Assembly (NCBI RefSeq): GCF_003977605.1
Contig: NZ_RYYU01000001.1
Location: 2,016,039-2,080,038 of the forward strand
Length of the DNA stretch: 64,000 nt
Direction: 5' to 3'
From: Prevotella koreensis
GTDB lineage: Bacteria; Bacteroidota; Bacteroidia; Bacteroidales; Bacteroidaceae
This document shows positions 16,326 through 24,604 of the stretch, in pieces; positions within the stretch are counted from its first letter, which is position 1, and every line of letters begins with the position of its first letter. A program made the position numbers and the translations under genes. The notes below the pieces were generated by a model, which was not told the DNA's origin, did not search any database, and saw only the letters and a program-made list of their open reading frames with translations.

Positions 16326-16407
16326 AAAATGGGCGAAATTGCGGAGTAAATTGGGCGAATTTGGTTTGCAAAATGGGCGAAATTGGTTTGCAATTTGGGC
16401 TAAATTG
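16326..16407 (+). repeat. 22-bp-period array with GGGCGAAATTG core (locus 1)
   Basis: The core GGGCGAAATTG or a one-base variant begins at 16331, 16353, 16375 and 16397: four units with a spacing of exactly 22 bp. It lies just beyond the 3' end of the minus-strand lipoprotein gene. Matching arrays occur at about 31367 and 56830. Confidence 0.8.
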
Positions 16408-16464
16408 AGAGGGAGATTAGTGTCGGAGAGTAGTTCGGGAAGGTGGAATGTGTCGGTTGTTTGG

Positions 16465-17145
16465 TTAATAACGGAATGTTTTTTCTATTTTTCCGTTGTA
16501 TGTGTTTATGTTTATTGTGATTTCATCGCCCGCTTTCGGTAGTATGGGAAGTCGGTAGGAAGCGATGCTCATGAAAAAGTTGGCACTGTAATATTCGGGT
16601 ACGCCGTTTTGGTTGTGCAGCAATGTGAGGATATAGTGCTTATGACCATCATCGTAGGTTTTCACCTCATCGCACATCATTCCTATTGTCTGTCTATTGT
16701 CGGCATTGTCTTTATGGCCGGTCTTTACTGCCAGTCCAAGGTTAATATATCGTCCTCTACGGCTCATCCACGCACTGCGGAATATTACAGGGTCGGTCTT
16801 TGGTGCTTTCACGACCGACTTGTTTTTTACCGTAGGAGTGGGAACATTTATCAATGAGAGAGCCTCGGTCTCTGTTCCCGGTGTGGTGACATTATGGTAG
16901 AGCAGTGCCCTATATAGCGAGTCGGGTGTCTTCGCCCATTCAGCCGTACGTTTCGGCGACAACACGAGGGAGTCGCCAGAATCGGTCACGGCACAGTATA
17001 ATTTTCCCGAAGCATCGGTGCGAGTCTCTACGAAATCTGCTCGCATCATGCTGTATTTCCCCTCGCCGGGAGTGTAAGTCTCGGAAGTGCAGGCCACGAT
17101 GAGAAGTAAGGCCGTAATGATGAGTGAAAGTTTCGAAGCATTCAT
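16465..17145 (-). CDS. NigD-like lipoprotein
   Basis: The 226-aa lipoprotein has signal peptide and lipobox LIITALLLIVACTSE (acylated Cys at residue 19). The body resembles NigD-like proteins of Bacteroidetes: an N-terminal OB-like part (KLYCAVTDSGDSLVLSP) and a C-terminal beta sandwich (GRYINLGLAV, KHYILTLLHNQNG, GDEITININTYNG). NigD proteins are surface or periplasmic lipoproteins of unknown mechanism. It ends the minus-strand run PASTA-rluD-ddl-acyltransferase, 47 bp behind the acyltransferase. The family call is moderate. Confidence 0.7.
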   Translation of the reverse strand: MNASKLSLIITALLLIVACTSETYTPGEGKYSMMRADFVETRTDASGKLYCAVTDSGDSLVLSPKRTAEWAKTPDSLYRALLYHNVTTPGTETEALSLINVPTPTVKNKSVVKAPKTDPVIFRSAWMSRRGRYINLGLAVKTGHKDNADNRQTIGMMCDEVKTYDDGHKHYILTLLHNQNGVPEYYSANFFMSIASYRLPILPKAGDEITININTYNGKIEKTFRY

Positions 17146-17192
17146 TTTTCTTACGATGATTTTACGAGGTTCTGCGGGAATTCGTTTTGTTG

Positions 17193-18368
17193 TTATTTCG
17201 AGGTGTTCTGTTGTGCGGAAGCCGCGATATGGTTGCGCAGAGGATTGGCATACATTGTCAGTATGCGTTCGCGCAAGAATGCTACATCCTTGCCGGGAAT
17301 ATCAATCTTTGCGATTTGTCCTTGCAGATATTCCTCGAATTGTCGACGTTCGTCAGCGGTATATTTACCTTCCGAGAAGAATGGCGTTGACGTTTCGTCG
17401 AGCATGTCTGCCGCGATGTAGTTTACAGGATATATGCGATAGTTGCGGTGTATCTCGTTGTCGATATGCGCCGCCACGATGTCGAAGAACTCGGTCTTTG
17501 GCGTGTCTGCCGGCAGTTGTTGCAAGAAATCGTCTATGCAGGGAGCGCAGTGGTAGTGTATGTGACCTTTGAATCCCATAATTCCTGTCTGCATGCTCTC
17601 CACATCGGTGTTTTTTCCTTTCTTCCAGTCCGGGTTATCGCGTCGCAGTTGGAATTCGCGTGCCTTAAGGAAGTCGCAAGGGTCAAACTCGTAACTTATC
17701 GTTAGCGGCACGATGTGCAGTTGTCCGAGTCGCTCTGCCGGTGTTCCCGTTCCGCCCATTGCCATCATCTTCAGTATGGCGGGTTGTGTACGGTCGTTGC
17801 TATCCTTTGCCCTTCCCTCGCGTTGCGCTATCCACACGTTGTCGTTCTTTTCATTGATGACATAGTGCATATATTCTGCCATTCGCTTGCTTGCCACGAG
17901 CATCTCTCTCGGTTGCAGCGAACGCTCCACTATGAACGACTTGTTGATGCGCACAATGTCCTTTACCCACGGAAGCGAAAGCAGGTTGTCGCCGATTGCA
18001 ATCTCGCATGTGGTAGTGAATCCGGCATCGACGAGCAGTTTGTCGAGTAGTGCGGAGTCGAGCACGATGTCGCGATGATTGCTCACGAAGGTGTATCGTT
18101 TGCTCACGTCCACAGCCTCCGTATCGAAGTCTATGCCCAGACTTGCCTTGGCAAGGAGCGATTCGAGGAACTTATAACAGAACTCCATTTGGAAGTCAAG
18201 ACTTGTCTTGCATCCCCTCATCTTCTTTTCGAGCATTTCGAAAGGCACTTGCGGGTAAAGCATTGCCATCACAGCGCGAAACTGCTGATTTGCAACCAGT
18301 CGGTCGTAGGCGGCCGGTAGTTCTTCGGGTTCGAACGGACGTATTGCGTCAAAGTCGGATAGTGTCAT
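17193..18368 (-). CDS. PlsC/PlsB-like glycerophosphate acyltransferase family protein
   Basis: From ATG at 18368 (MTLSDFDAIRPF) the protein is about 391 aa. It carries the acyltransferase NHxxxxD motif in FVSNHRDIVLDSALL (around residue 98) and the EGR block in NVWIAQREGRAKDSND, plus IVPLTISYEFDP, the usual order in phospholipid acyltransferases. There are no clear membrane helices, so it is likely peripheral on the inner membrane. The longer frame upstream runs into the ddl gene and lacks homology, so I rejected that start. The substrate is inferred only from the family. Confidence 0.85.
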   Translation of the reverse strand: MTLSDFDAIRPFEPEELPAAYDRLVANQQFRAVMAMLYPQVPFEMLEKKMRGCKTSLDFQMEFCYKFLESLLAKASLGIDFDTEAVDVSKRYTFVSNHRDIVLDSALLDKLLVDAGFTTTCEIAIGDNLLSLPWVKDIVRINKSFIVERSLQPREMLVASKRMAEYMHYVINEKNDNVWIAQREGRAKDSNDRTQPAILKMMAMGGTGTPAERLGQLHIVPLTISYEFDPCDFLKAREFQLRRDNPDWKKGKNTDVESMQTGIMGFKGHIHYHCAPCIDDFLQQLPADTPKTEFFDIVAAHIDNEIHRNYRIYPVNYIAADMLDETSTPFFSEGKYTADERRQFEEYLQGQIAKIDIPGKDVAFLRERILTMYANPLRNHIAASAQQNTSK

Positions 18369-18417
18369 GTTGTTTTTATTTAAGTCATTCGGCAGGTTTG
18401 CCTTATGCGTTCCACTT

Positions 18418-19410
18418 CTATTTGAATTGATTCTCCACGATGTCTGTAAGCACATCGGTGATGTTCAGACCTGCTGCACGCACTTGCTGCGGTATGAAAC
18501 TCGTGGAGGTCATTCCCGGTGTGGTGTTCACCTCAAGCATCGAAATTTTCTGGTTCTTATCTATGATATAGTCAATGCGTATAATGCCGTTGCAGTGCAG
18601 TATGTCGTAGATGCTGCTTGTGAGTTTCGCCACCCGCTCTGCCGTTTCCTCCGGTATTCTGGCCGGCGTTATCTCCTGCACCTGTCCGTTGTACTTGGCA
18701 TCATAGTCAAAGAACTCATTCGATGTTACCACCTCTGTTGCCGGTAACACCACGCACTTTTCGCGCGTCTTGTAGCAACCGATTGAGATCTCCGTACCTT
18801 CGAGGTAACTCTCCACCATCACATCATCGCTTACCATGAGTGCTTTGCGAATGGCAGGGGTCAGTTGATCTTTGTTCTTTACCTTGGAAACACCGAACGA
18901 AGAACCGTCGGCCGCAGGCTTCACGAAGCACGGCATGCCTATTTTCTCGTCTATCTCGTCGTCAGATACAAGTTCCTCATAGCCTTTTCTTATGAGCATT
19001 GAGTCGGCAACACTCACTCCATAACTGCGCAGATACTGGTTGAGCACGAACTTATCGAACGTCATGGCCTCAACGAGTACGCCGCTGGTGGAGTATGGCA
19101 GATGTATAAGTTCGAAGTAACCTTGCAGTATTCCGTTCTCTCCGGGTGTTCCGTGTATCGTTATATATGCGTAGTCGAACATTACGAGTTTGCCGTTCTC
19201 TTTGAATGAGAAATCGTTGCGGTCGATTGGCACACGTGTTCCGTCGTTCAGACTAACGTGCCATTCGAGTCCCCGTATGTCAACTATCCATACGTTGTAG
19301 CGTTCTTTGTCGAAGAACGAGTATATTCCCTGTGCAGATCGCATAGAAACGTCGTACTCTGACGAGTCTCCTCCACATACGATGGCAATGTTTCTTTTAA
19401 TATTCTTCAT
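18418..19410 (-). CDS. ddl: D-alanine--D-alanine ligase
   Basis: Cytoplasmic ATP-grasp enzyme joining two D-Ala for peptidoglycan. From MKNIKRNIAIVCGGDSSEYD it shows the N-terminal CGGDSSE loop, ITIHGTPGENGILQGYFEL, the ATP-grasp KPAADGSSFGVSKV loop and the metal-binding RIDYIIDKN, LEVNTTPGMTSTS end. At 330 aa it is slightly shorter than average but complete. An upstream ATG at 19470 would overlap rluD. Product supply links it to MurF, encoded at 30 kb. Confidence 0.95.
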   Translation of the reverse strand: MKNIKRNIAIVCGGDSSEYDVSMRSAQGIYSFFDKERYNVWIVDIRGLEWHVSLNDGTRVPIDRNDFSFKENGKLVMFDYAYITIHGTPGENGILQGYFELIHLPYSTSGVLVEAMTFDKFVLNQYLRSYGVSVADSMLIRKGYEELVSDDEIDEKIGMPCFVKPAADGSSFGVSKVKNKDQLTPAIRKALMVSDDVMVESYLEGTEISIGCYKTREKCVVLPATEVVTSNEFFDYDAKYNGQVQEITPARIPEETAERVAKLTSSIYDILHCNGIIRIDYIIDKNQKISMLEVNTTPGMTSTSFIPQQVRAAGLNITDVLTDIVENQFK

Positions 19411-19442
19411 TTCTATTGCGTTGTTGTTTTTTATGTTCAATG

Positions 19443-20555
19443 CTATTGTTGTCTCAGTCGTTTTCGCCATTTCTCTATCAACTGCTGCATGTCCTCCGGC
19501 AGTTCGCTGTTGAAGTCCATTTGCTCGCCTGTTTCGGGGTGCTTGAAACCCAGCGTTCTTGCATGCAAAGCCTGTCGCGGACAGATAGCAAGACAGTTGC
19601 GAATGTAGGCTTTGTAGGATGCCGTGCGCTCTCCTCTGAGTATCTCGCAGCCGCCGTATCGCTCATCGCCGAACAGCGGATGCCCGATGTGTTTCATGTG
19701 AGCGCGTATCTGGTGGGTTCTTCCTGTCTCAAGGATACATTCCACCAATGTCGTGTAGCCATACCTCTCAATCACCTTATAGTGAGTCACGGCATGCTTT
19801 CCGATTCCCGAATCTTCGGGGAATACGTCCATTCGGAGACGGTCTTTGGCATCGCGCCCGATGTTTCCGGTTATCGTTCCCTCGTCTTCAACCAAGTTTC
19901 CCCATGCCAGAGCGGTGTATGAGCGGTGGGTAGTCTTGTTGAAGAACTGTGCTCCGAGTGTGCTTTTTGCTTCCGGTGTCTTAGCCACCACGAGCAGTCC
20001 GCTGGTATCTTTGTCTATTCGGTGTACCAATCCCACTTCCGGGTCGTTAGGGTCGTATGTGGACAATCCGCGCAAGTGCCATGCCACTGCATTGACAAGT
20101 GTGCCGTGATAGTTCCCGCATCCCGGATGCACCACCATTCCCGCCGGTTTGTTTATCACCATAAGTTGGTCGTCTTCATATACAACCTCAAGCGGAATGT
20201 CCTCTGCTTCGATGGTGTCATCGTGTCGTGGTCGGTTCAGCATGAGTGTTACGACATCGCCCGGGCGCACCTTGTAGTTGCTCTTTACGGGCTTTCCGTT
20301 TACATGGATGAAGCCTGCGTCGGCGGCCTTTTGTATGCGGTTGCGACTGCTGTGCGCCATTCTCTCGGTTAGAAACTTGTCTATGCGCACTGCTATCTGT
20401 CCCGCATCGGCTACCAGACGGAAATGTTCGTAGAGCGTGCCGTTCTGTTCTTCGTCAGCAAGTTCCTGTCCCTCGTCAAGCATCTCCAAGTCGTCTTCCA
20501 TGTCGTATGACTGAAAGTCGGCTGCCGGTATTGTCTCGTCGAAATCTCTACTCAT
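19443..20555 (-). CDS. rluD: RluD-family 23S rRNA pseudouridine synthase
   Basis: From MSRDFDETIPAADFQSYDME the protein is 370 aa. It has an acidic N-terminal extension, an S4 RNA-binding domain (VRIDKFLTERMAHSSRNRIQ; GDVVTLMLN) and the catalytic RluA domain with the Asp in LVHRIDKDTSGLLVVAK, followed by ILETGRTHQIRAHMKHIG. These are the family hallmarks. The start overlaps the PASTA gene stop by 8 bp, so translation is coupled. RluD modifies helix 69 of 23S rRNA in characterised bacteria; target identity here is by homology. Confidence 0.93.
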   Translation of the reverse strand: MSRDFDETIPAADFQSYDMEDDLEMLDEGQELADEEQNGTLYEHFRLVADAGQIAVRIDKFLTERMAHSSRNRIQKAADAGFIHVNGKPVKSNYKVRPGDVVTLMLNRPRHDDTIEAEDIPLEVVYEDDQLMVINKPAGMVVHPGCGNYHGTLVNAVAWHLRGLSTYDPNDPEVGLVHRIDKDTSGLLVVAKTPEAKSTLGAQFFNKTTHRSYTALAWGNLVEDEGTITGNIGRDAKDRLRMDVFPEDSGIGKHAVTHYKVIERYGYTTLVECILETGRTHQIRAHMKHIGHPLFGDERYGGCEILRGERTASYKAYIRNCLAICPRQALHARTLGFKHPETGEQMDFNSELPEDMQQLIEKWRKRLRQQ

Positions 20556-21291
20556 CGGGCACGTAAATCTCTTTGAAATCATCTGTACCTCCTGACGAGG
20601 TCTGCAATCCGGCATTGCTTGATCCGGAACCGTTTCCGTGGTCTATTTCGCCATTGTTTAAGTATGACGAATCGCGCGAGTCGGAGTCGTCGTAATATCT
20701 GTAATATGAGTCATCGTAAACTACGGAGTCGTTAGTATCGCGCATTCCGTCGCCCACCTGTATTATCAGAATATCGTCAACCGAGACCTTTTGGCCGTTG
20801 GTCAGGCTCTTGCCTTTGCACAGCACGCCATAAACCCAGTCGCGTTCGCCATGCACATACATCGGTTCGCCAACCTTGAATCCCATTGAAATCAACTTCG
20901 TTCTTGCCGAACGGTAGGAACTGTTGTCGATTATGTCGGGAAGGGTGAGCCTTGGTGTGTCTGAATTTATCACGAGATAAATCACGTGTCCCGACTTTAC
21001 TATCGTTCCTGCTGCCGGTGTTTGCTCGAGAATACAGTCCGGTGGCAGGCTTTTAACGTAGCCCGTGTCGCTGACAACGACTTCCAGTCCGGCTTTCTCA
21101 AGTATGTGTTCGGCATCGGCAAACGACTTGCGTTTCACGTCAGGGATAGCGATTTTCTCGCCATGATGTGTGTAAAGGTCGAGCCCGAAACGCACACCGA
21201 TAGCAATGACAGCCCCCACGGCAATCATTGCGAATATGTTTCCCCAAAGGTAGAAACTGAATATCTTCTTGAAAAATGTTGATACCTCCAT
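20548..21291 (-). CDS. PASTA-domain membrane protein
   Basis: ATG at 21291 gives MEVSTFFKKIFSFYLWGNIF, one membrane helix (AMIAVGAVIAIGVRFG) and two to three extracytoplasmic PASTA repeats (IAIPDVKRKSFADAEHILEK with AGLEVVV; RLTLPDIIDNSSYRSARTKL; VLCKGKSLTNGQKVSVDD), then a Ser/Asp/Gly-rich tail. PASTA domains bind peptidoglycan or beta-lactams; this one has no kinase or transpeptidase domain, like other standalone Bacteroidetes PASTA proteins. It heads the run with rluD and ddl, consistent with an envelope role. Confidence 0.9.
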   Translation of the reverse strand: MEVSTFFKKIFSFYLWGNIFAMIAVGAVIAIGVRFGLDLYTHHGEKIAIPDVKRKSFADAEHILEKAGLEVVVSDTGYVKSLPPDCILEQTPAAGTIVKSGHVIYLVINSDTPRLTLPDIIDNSSYRSARTKLISMGFKVGEPMYVHGERDWVYGVLCKGKSLTNGQKVSVDDILIIQVGDGMRDTNDSVVYDDSYYRYYDDSDSRDSSYLNNGEIDHGNGSGSSNAGLQTSSGGTDDFKEIYVPDE

Positions 21292-21349
21292 TATGAATAC
21301 ATTTCGAGAGCAAAGGTAAAAAATAAAGATGAGAACTGCAAATAATTCA

Positions 21350-21397
21350 AAAAAAAAACAGGAAGGTGTAGCATTAAAATGCTTACATCTCCCTGCT
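21350..21397 (-). terminator. Terminator after rpmH
   Basis: On the minus strand, CAGGGAGATGTAAGCATT pairs imperfectly with AATGCTACACCTTCCTG and runs into about ten T residues. Confidence 0.7.
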
Positions 21398-21425
21398 TTT
21401 GACTTCAAATAAAAGTCAGAACGGC

Positions 21426-21581
21426 TTATTTGCCGTGGTGCTCGTCTGACACCGTGAGTTTCTTACGACCCTTAGCGCGGCGAGAAGCCAGCACGCGGCG
21501 ACCGTTTTTTGTTGCCATACGCTCGCGGAAGCCGTGCTTGTTCACTCTTCTTCTGTTGTGAGGCTGAAATGTTCTTTTCAT
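21426..21581 (-). CDS. rpmH: 50S ribosomal protein L34
   Basis: The 51-aa very basic protein [20 protein letters not shown] ending in VSDEHHGK is standard L34 with the invariant KRTFQP start and HGFRx[16 protein letters not shown] blocks. The start at 21581 was chosen on homology; the longer frame upstream is non-coding. It has its own terminator and faces efp divergently. Confidence 0.97.
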   Translation of the reverse strand: MKRTFQPHNRRRVNKHGFRERMATKNGRRVLASRRAKGRKKLTVSDEHHGK

Positions 21582-21716
21582 GTTCTTTATATATTTATTG
21601 TTATTATTTCTTGCTAAATGCCCATTTGAGTGTGCAAAATTACGCATTTCTTTTTAATTACCAAAGAAATAAACGAAATTTAGTGGCAAGTTATATGTTT
21701 TTTTCTAATTTTTCCG

Positions 21717-21724
21717 TAACTTTG
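21717..21724 (+). promoter_or_regulatory. efp promoter -7 box
   Basis: TAACTTTG lies 38 bp before the efp ATG and matches TAnnTTTG. Confidence 0.6.
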
Positions 21725-21761
21725 CATCGCGAAATAAGAAATAATACATTATTAGATAGTT

Positions 21762-22328
21762 ATGATTAACTCACAAGACATTAAAAAAGGAACTGCCATC
21801 CGTATGGACGGAGGCATCTGGGTATGTATTGAGTTCCAGCACCGCAAGCCGGGCAAAGGGAACACCGTGATGAACACCAAACTTAAGAACGTTACCGACG
21901 GCCGAGTGCTCGACCGTACGTTTCAGGTTGGAATGAAACTTGAAGATGTGCGCATAGAGCGTCGTCCGTACCAGTATCTTTATAAAGAGGGAGAGGACTA
22001 TATCTTCATGAATCAGGAGACTTACGAGCAGGTGCCAATCGCCCGCGACCTTGTTACCGGTGTTGACTTCATGAAAGAGAGCGACGTGGTTGAGGTTGTG
22101 TCAGACGCTGACACCGAGACAATCCTCTTCGCCGAGATGCCGATAAAGACCAATCTGCGCATCACTCATTCTGAACCGGGAGTGAAAGGCGACACCGCAA
22201 CAAACGCAACGAAGCCGGCAACTCTTGAGACCGGTGTGGAAATACGCGTGCCGCTCTTCATCAATGAGGGCGACCTCGTGCAGATAGACACTCGCGACGG
22301 CTCTTATCTGAACCGCGTGAAGGAGTAA
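21762..22328 (+). CDS. efp: Elongation factor P
   Basis: The 188-aa translation factor relieves ribosome stalling at polyproline. It has three beta domains; domain I carries the modification-loop Lys (residue 32) in HRKPGKGNT, which in other bacteria is lysylated or otherwise modified. Domains II and III are present (VPLFINEGDLVQIDTRDGSY is the standard end). Length is normal. It has its own promoter and a long imperfect hairpin downstream. Confidence 0.97.
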   Translation: MINSQDIKKGTAIRMDGGIWVCIEFQHRKPGKGNTVMNTKLKNVTDGRVLDRTFQVGMKLEDVRIERRPYQYLYKEGEDYIFMNQETYEQVPIARDLVTGVDFMKESDVVEVVSDADTETILFAEMPIKTNLRITHSEPGVKGDTATNATKPATLETGVEIRVPLFINEGDLVQIDTRDGSYLNRVKE

Positions 22329-22347
22329 GAGACAGTCAGCATAAGCC

Positions 22348-22440
22348 CACCCTCAACCCCTCCCGGAGCGGTGGGGCATGGTCAGTCAAAGAACAAATGC
22401 TGGCTCTGCCCTGCGCTTTTCAGGAAAGGGTTGAGGGTGT
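22348..22440. repeat. Long imperfect palindrome between efp and the glycosyltransferase gene
   Basis: CACCCTCAACCC near 22350 pairs with GGGTTGAGGGTG near 22428-22439, and inner arms (GGAGCGGTGGGGCA versus TGCCCTGCGCT) extend the stem. It looks like an intergenic palindromic repeat rather than a plain terminator, since no T run follows. Confidence 0.5.
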
Positions 22441-22456
22441 TTCATTATATATACCT

Positions 22457-23500
22457 ATGAAATACTCATTTGTCATACCGGTGTTCAACCGCCCCGACGA
22501 GGTGGAAGAACTGTTGGAGAGCCTCACGAAGCAGCGGGAGAAAGATTTTGAAGTGCTGATAGTAGAGGATGGGAGCAGTGTGCCGTGCGAGGAGGTGTGC
22601 AGAAAATACGACGGCAGACTCGACCTGCACTATTTCAACAAACCCAACAGCGGTCCCGGACAGAGCCGTAACTACGGTGCAGAACGCGCTCGAGGCGAAT
22701 ATCTTATAATATTGGATAGCGATGTGGTGGTGCCGGAGAGATACCTTGAAGAGGTTGGGAAGGAACTCGAAAGCCGACCGGCCGATGCCTTCGGAGGTCC
22801 CGATGCTGCTCACGACTCGTTCACACCGACGCAGAAAGCAATTTCCTACTCAATGACATCGTTCTTTACCACGGGTGGCATACGTGGCGGAAAGAAGAAG
22901 TTAGACAAGTTCTACCCGCGCTCGTTCAACATGGGCGTGAGGCGCACCGAGTATCTGAAATTGGGAGGATTCTCAAAAATGCGCTTCGGCGAGGACATCG
23001 ATTTCTCGATAAGGATATTCAAGGCAGGACTGCGTTGCCGACTTTTCCCGGATGCATGGGTGTGGCATAAGAGGCGCACCGACCTCAAAAAGTTCTTTCG
23101 GCAGGTATATAACAGTGGTATAGCGCGAATAAACCTGTATAAGAAATATCCTGAGTCGCTCAAGATGGTGCATCTGTTGCCGATGGTGTTCACCGTGGGC
23201 GTAATCTCGCTCGTGCTCGTTTCTGCTTTCGGCAGGGCAATGATATATTACGATGTGGACAGATGGCATACATGGTATTGGGTGACATTGCTGCCGTGGT
23301 TGCCTATTCTGCTCTACTGTCTGATTATACTTATAGACTCCACAGTGAAGAATCGCTCGCTGCGTGTGGGACTGATTTCGGTGCCTGCGGCATTTACCCA
23401 ACTCATGGGCTACGGCTTCGGGTTCATTGAGTCGTGGTGGAAACGCTGTGTGTTGAAGAAAGACGAGTTCCGGGCCTTTGAGAAAACGTTCTATAAATAA
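22457..23500 (+). CDS. Family 2 glycosyltransferase, membrane-anchored
   Basis: From MKYSFVIPVFNRPDEVEELL it has a GT-A fold with the nucleotide-sugar region VLIVEDGSS, the DxD-like motif in YLIILDSDVVVPERYL and the acceptor-side FGEDIDFSIRIFKAG. A C-terminal membrane part has two or more helices (LPMVFTVGVISLVLVSAFG; WYWVTLLPWLPILLYCLII). The 347-aa length is typical for inner-membrane transferases of surface glycans. The frame upstream of 22457 overlaps the palindrome and is not homologous. It is 6 bp before radC. The sugar specificity is unknown. Confidence 0.9.
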   Translation: MKYSFVIPVFNRPDEVEELLESLTKQREKDFEVLIVEDGSSVPCEEVCRKYDGRLDLHYFNKPNSGPGQSRNYGAERARGEYLIILDSDVVVPERYLEEVGKELESRPADAFGGPDAAHDSFTPTQKAISYSMTSFFTTGGIRGGKKKLDKFYPRSFNMGVRRTEYLKLGGFSKMRFGEDIDFSIRIFKAGLRCRLFPDAWVWHKRRTDLKKFFRQVYNSGIARINLYKKYPESLKMVHLLPMVFTVGVISLVLVSAFGRAMIYYDVDRWHTWYWVTLLPWLPILLYCLIILIDSTVKNRSLRVGLISVPAAFTQLMGYGFGFIESWWKRCVLKKDEFRAFEKTFYK

Positions 23501-23506
23501 ACAGCA

Positions 23507-24208
23507 ATGGGAAACGAGAAGGTAGCACGCCTTTCAATAAACAACTGGTCGGAAGAGGATCGCCCGCGAGAGAAACTTGCCGCGATGGGAGCGCAGTCGC
23601 TGACGAATGCCGAACTGCTTGCAATCCTTATAGGCAGTGGAAACACCGAGGAGAGTGCCGTTGACTTGATGAAAAAGATTCTTGTCGATTGTGACAACCG
23701 ACTGAATGTTCTCGGCAAGATGAGCATCGAAGAACTGAAGGCATATAAAGGTATCGGCGAGGCGAAAGCAATTTCTATTCTCGCTGCCTGCGAACTGGGG
23801 AAAAGAAGACAGAGTGAGGCGGTGGCAGAGCGCAAAGATATGGGGTCGGCTACCGAAATTTATAACCTCATGCGACCCAAAATGGCTGACCTTGACGTGG
23901 AAGAGGCATGGGTGATACTGCTCAATCAGAACTGCAAACTGATAAAAGCCGAGAGACTTTCGCGAGGTGGAATAACCGAAACGGCGGTTGATGTGAGGCT
24001 GCTTGTGAAGACTGCGATACTCAACAACGCAACGGTGGTGGCTCTTGTCCACAATCACCCCAGCAATAACGCCCACCCCGGACGAGATGATGACAGACTG
24101 ACGGAACGCACGCAGAAGGCATGTGAACTGATGAGGCTATACTTTCTCGACCATATCATAGTTACCGACAGCACCTATTACAGTTACAGAGAGCAGGGAA
24201 GACTATAA
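23507..24208 (+). CDS. radC: RadC-family JAB/MPN domain protein
   Basis: The 233-aa protein has an N-terminal HhH-like part (REKLAAMGAQSLTNAELLAI; LKAYKGIGEAKAISILAA) and a C-terminal MPN domain with the JAMM metal motif (Glu in VEEAWVILLNQN, ALVHNHPSNNAHPGRDD). RadC was named for repair, but its molecular role is unsettled; the fold is that of metalloproteases. Length and motifs are canonical. Confidence 0.95.
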   Translation: MGNEKVARLSINNWSEEDRPREKLAAMGAQSLTNAELLAILIGSGNTEESAVDLMKKILVDCDNRLNVLGKMSIEELKAYKGIGEAKAISILAACELGKRRQSEAVAERKDMGSATEIYNLMRPKMADLDVEEAWVILLNQNCKLIKAERLSRGGITETAVDVRLLVKTAILNNATVVALVHNHPSNNAHPGRDDDRLTERTQKACELMRLYFLDHIIVTDSTYYSYREQGRL

Positions 24209-24251
24209 GAACAAAATGCCGTATTTATTTTGAAATGCCGCCATTTTGCAT

Positions 24252-24259
24252 TATCTTTG
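24252..24259 (+). promoter_or_regulatory. -7 box upstream of the SufT-like gene
   Basis: TATCTTTG, 25 bp before the ATG at 24284, matches the Bacteroidetes consensus, so this pair can be transcribed apart from radC. Confidence 0.5.
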
Positions 24260-24283
24260 CAGACAGACAAACATCTACAAGGA

Positions 24284-24604
24284 ATGACACAGGAAGAAAA
24301 AACAATTATAGAGGAGCGCATCGTGGATGTGCTGAAGACCGTATATGACCCGGAGATACCCGTAAACATATACGACTTGGGAATGATATACAAGATTGAC
24401 GTTAAAGACAGCAGTACGATTGACGTGGATATGACTTTCACTGCACCCAACTGCCCTGCCGCAGACTTTATACTTGAAGACGTGAGGACGAAATTAGAGA
24501 GCGTGGAAGGGATAAAGACGGCCAACGTGAATCTCGTTTTCGAGCCGGCATGGGATCAGAGTATGCTCAGCGAGGAGGCAAGGCTCGAACTCGGACTTGA
24601 CTGA
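24284..24604 (+). CDS. MIP18/DUF59 family Fe-S assembly protein (SufT-like)
   Basis: From MTQEEKTIIEERIVDVLKTV the 106-aa protein has the family core VYDPEIPVNIYDLGMIYKI and the conserved Cys in TFTAPNCPAADFI, near the metal-handling site of SufT and MIP18 proteins. It assists maturation of iron-sulfur clusters in relatives. The stop TGA overlaps the ATG of the lpxH-like gene (ATGA), so the two are co-translated, without an obvious pathway link. Confidence 0.9.
   Translation: MTQEEKTIIEERIVDVLKTVYDPEIPVNIYDLGMIYKIDVKDSSTIDVDMTFTAPNCPAADFILEDVRTKLESVEGIKTANVNLVFEPAWDQSMLSEEARLELGLD

Noticed and set aside
16126..16407. The 22-bp arrays as a CRISPR array
   Set aside because: Units adjoin without 25-40 bp unique spacers, the period is far too short, and no cas gene is in the window.
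22457..22480. Upstream start of the glycosyltransferase at 22397
   Set aside because: The extra residues are encoded by the palindromic repeat and precede the family's usual first strand.
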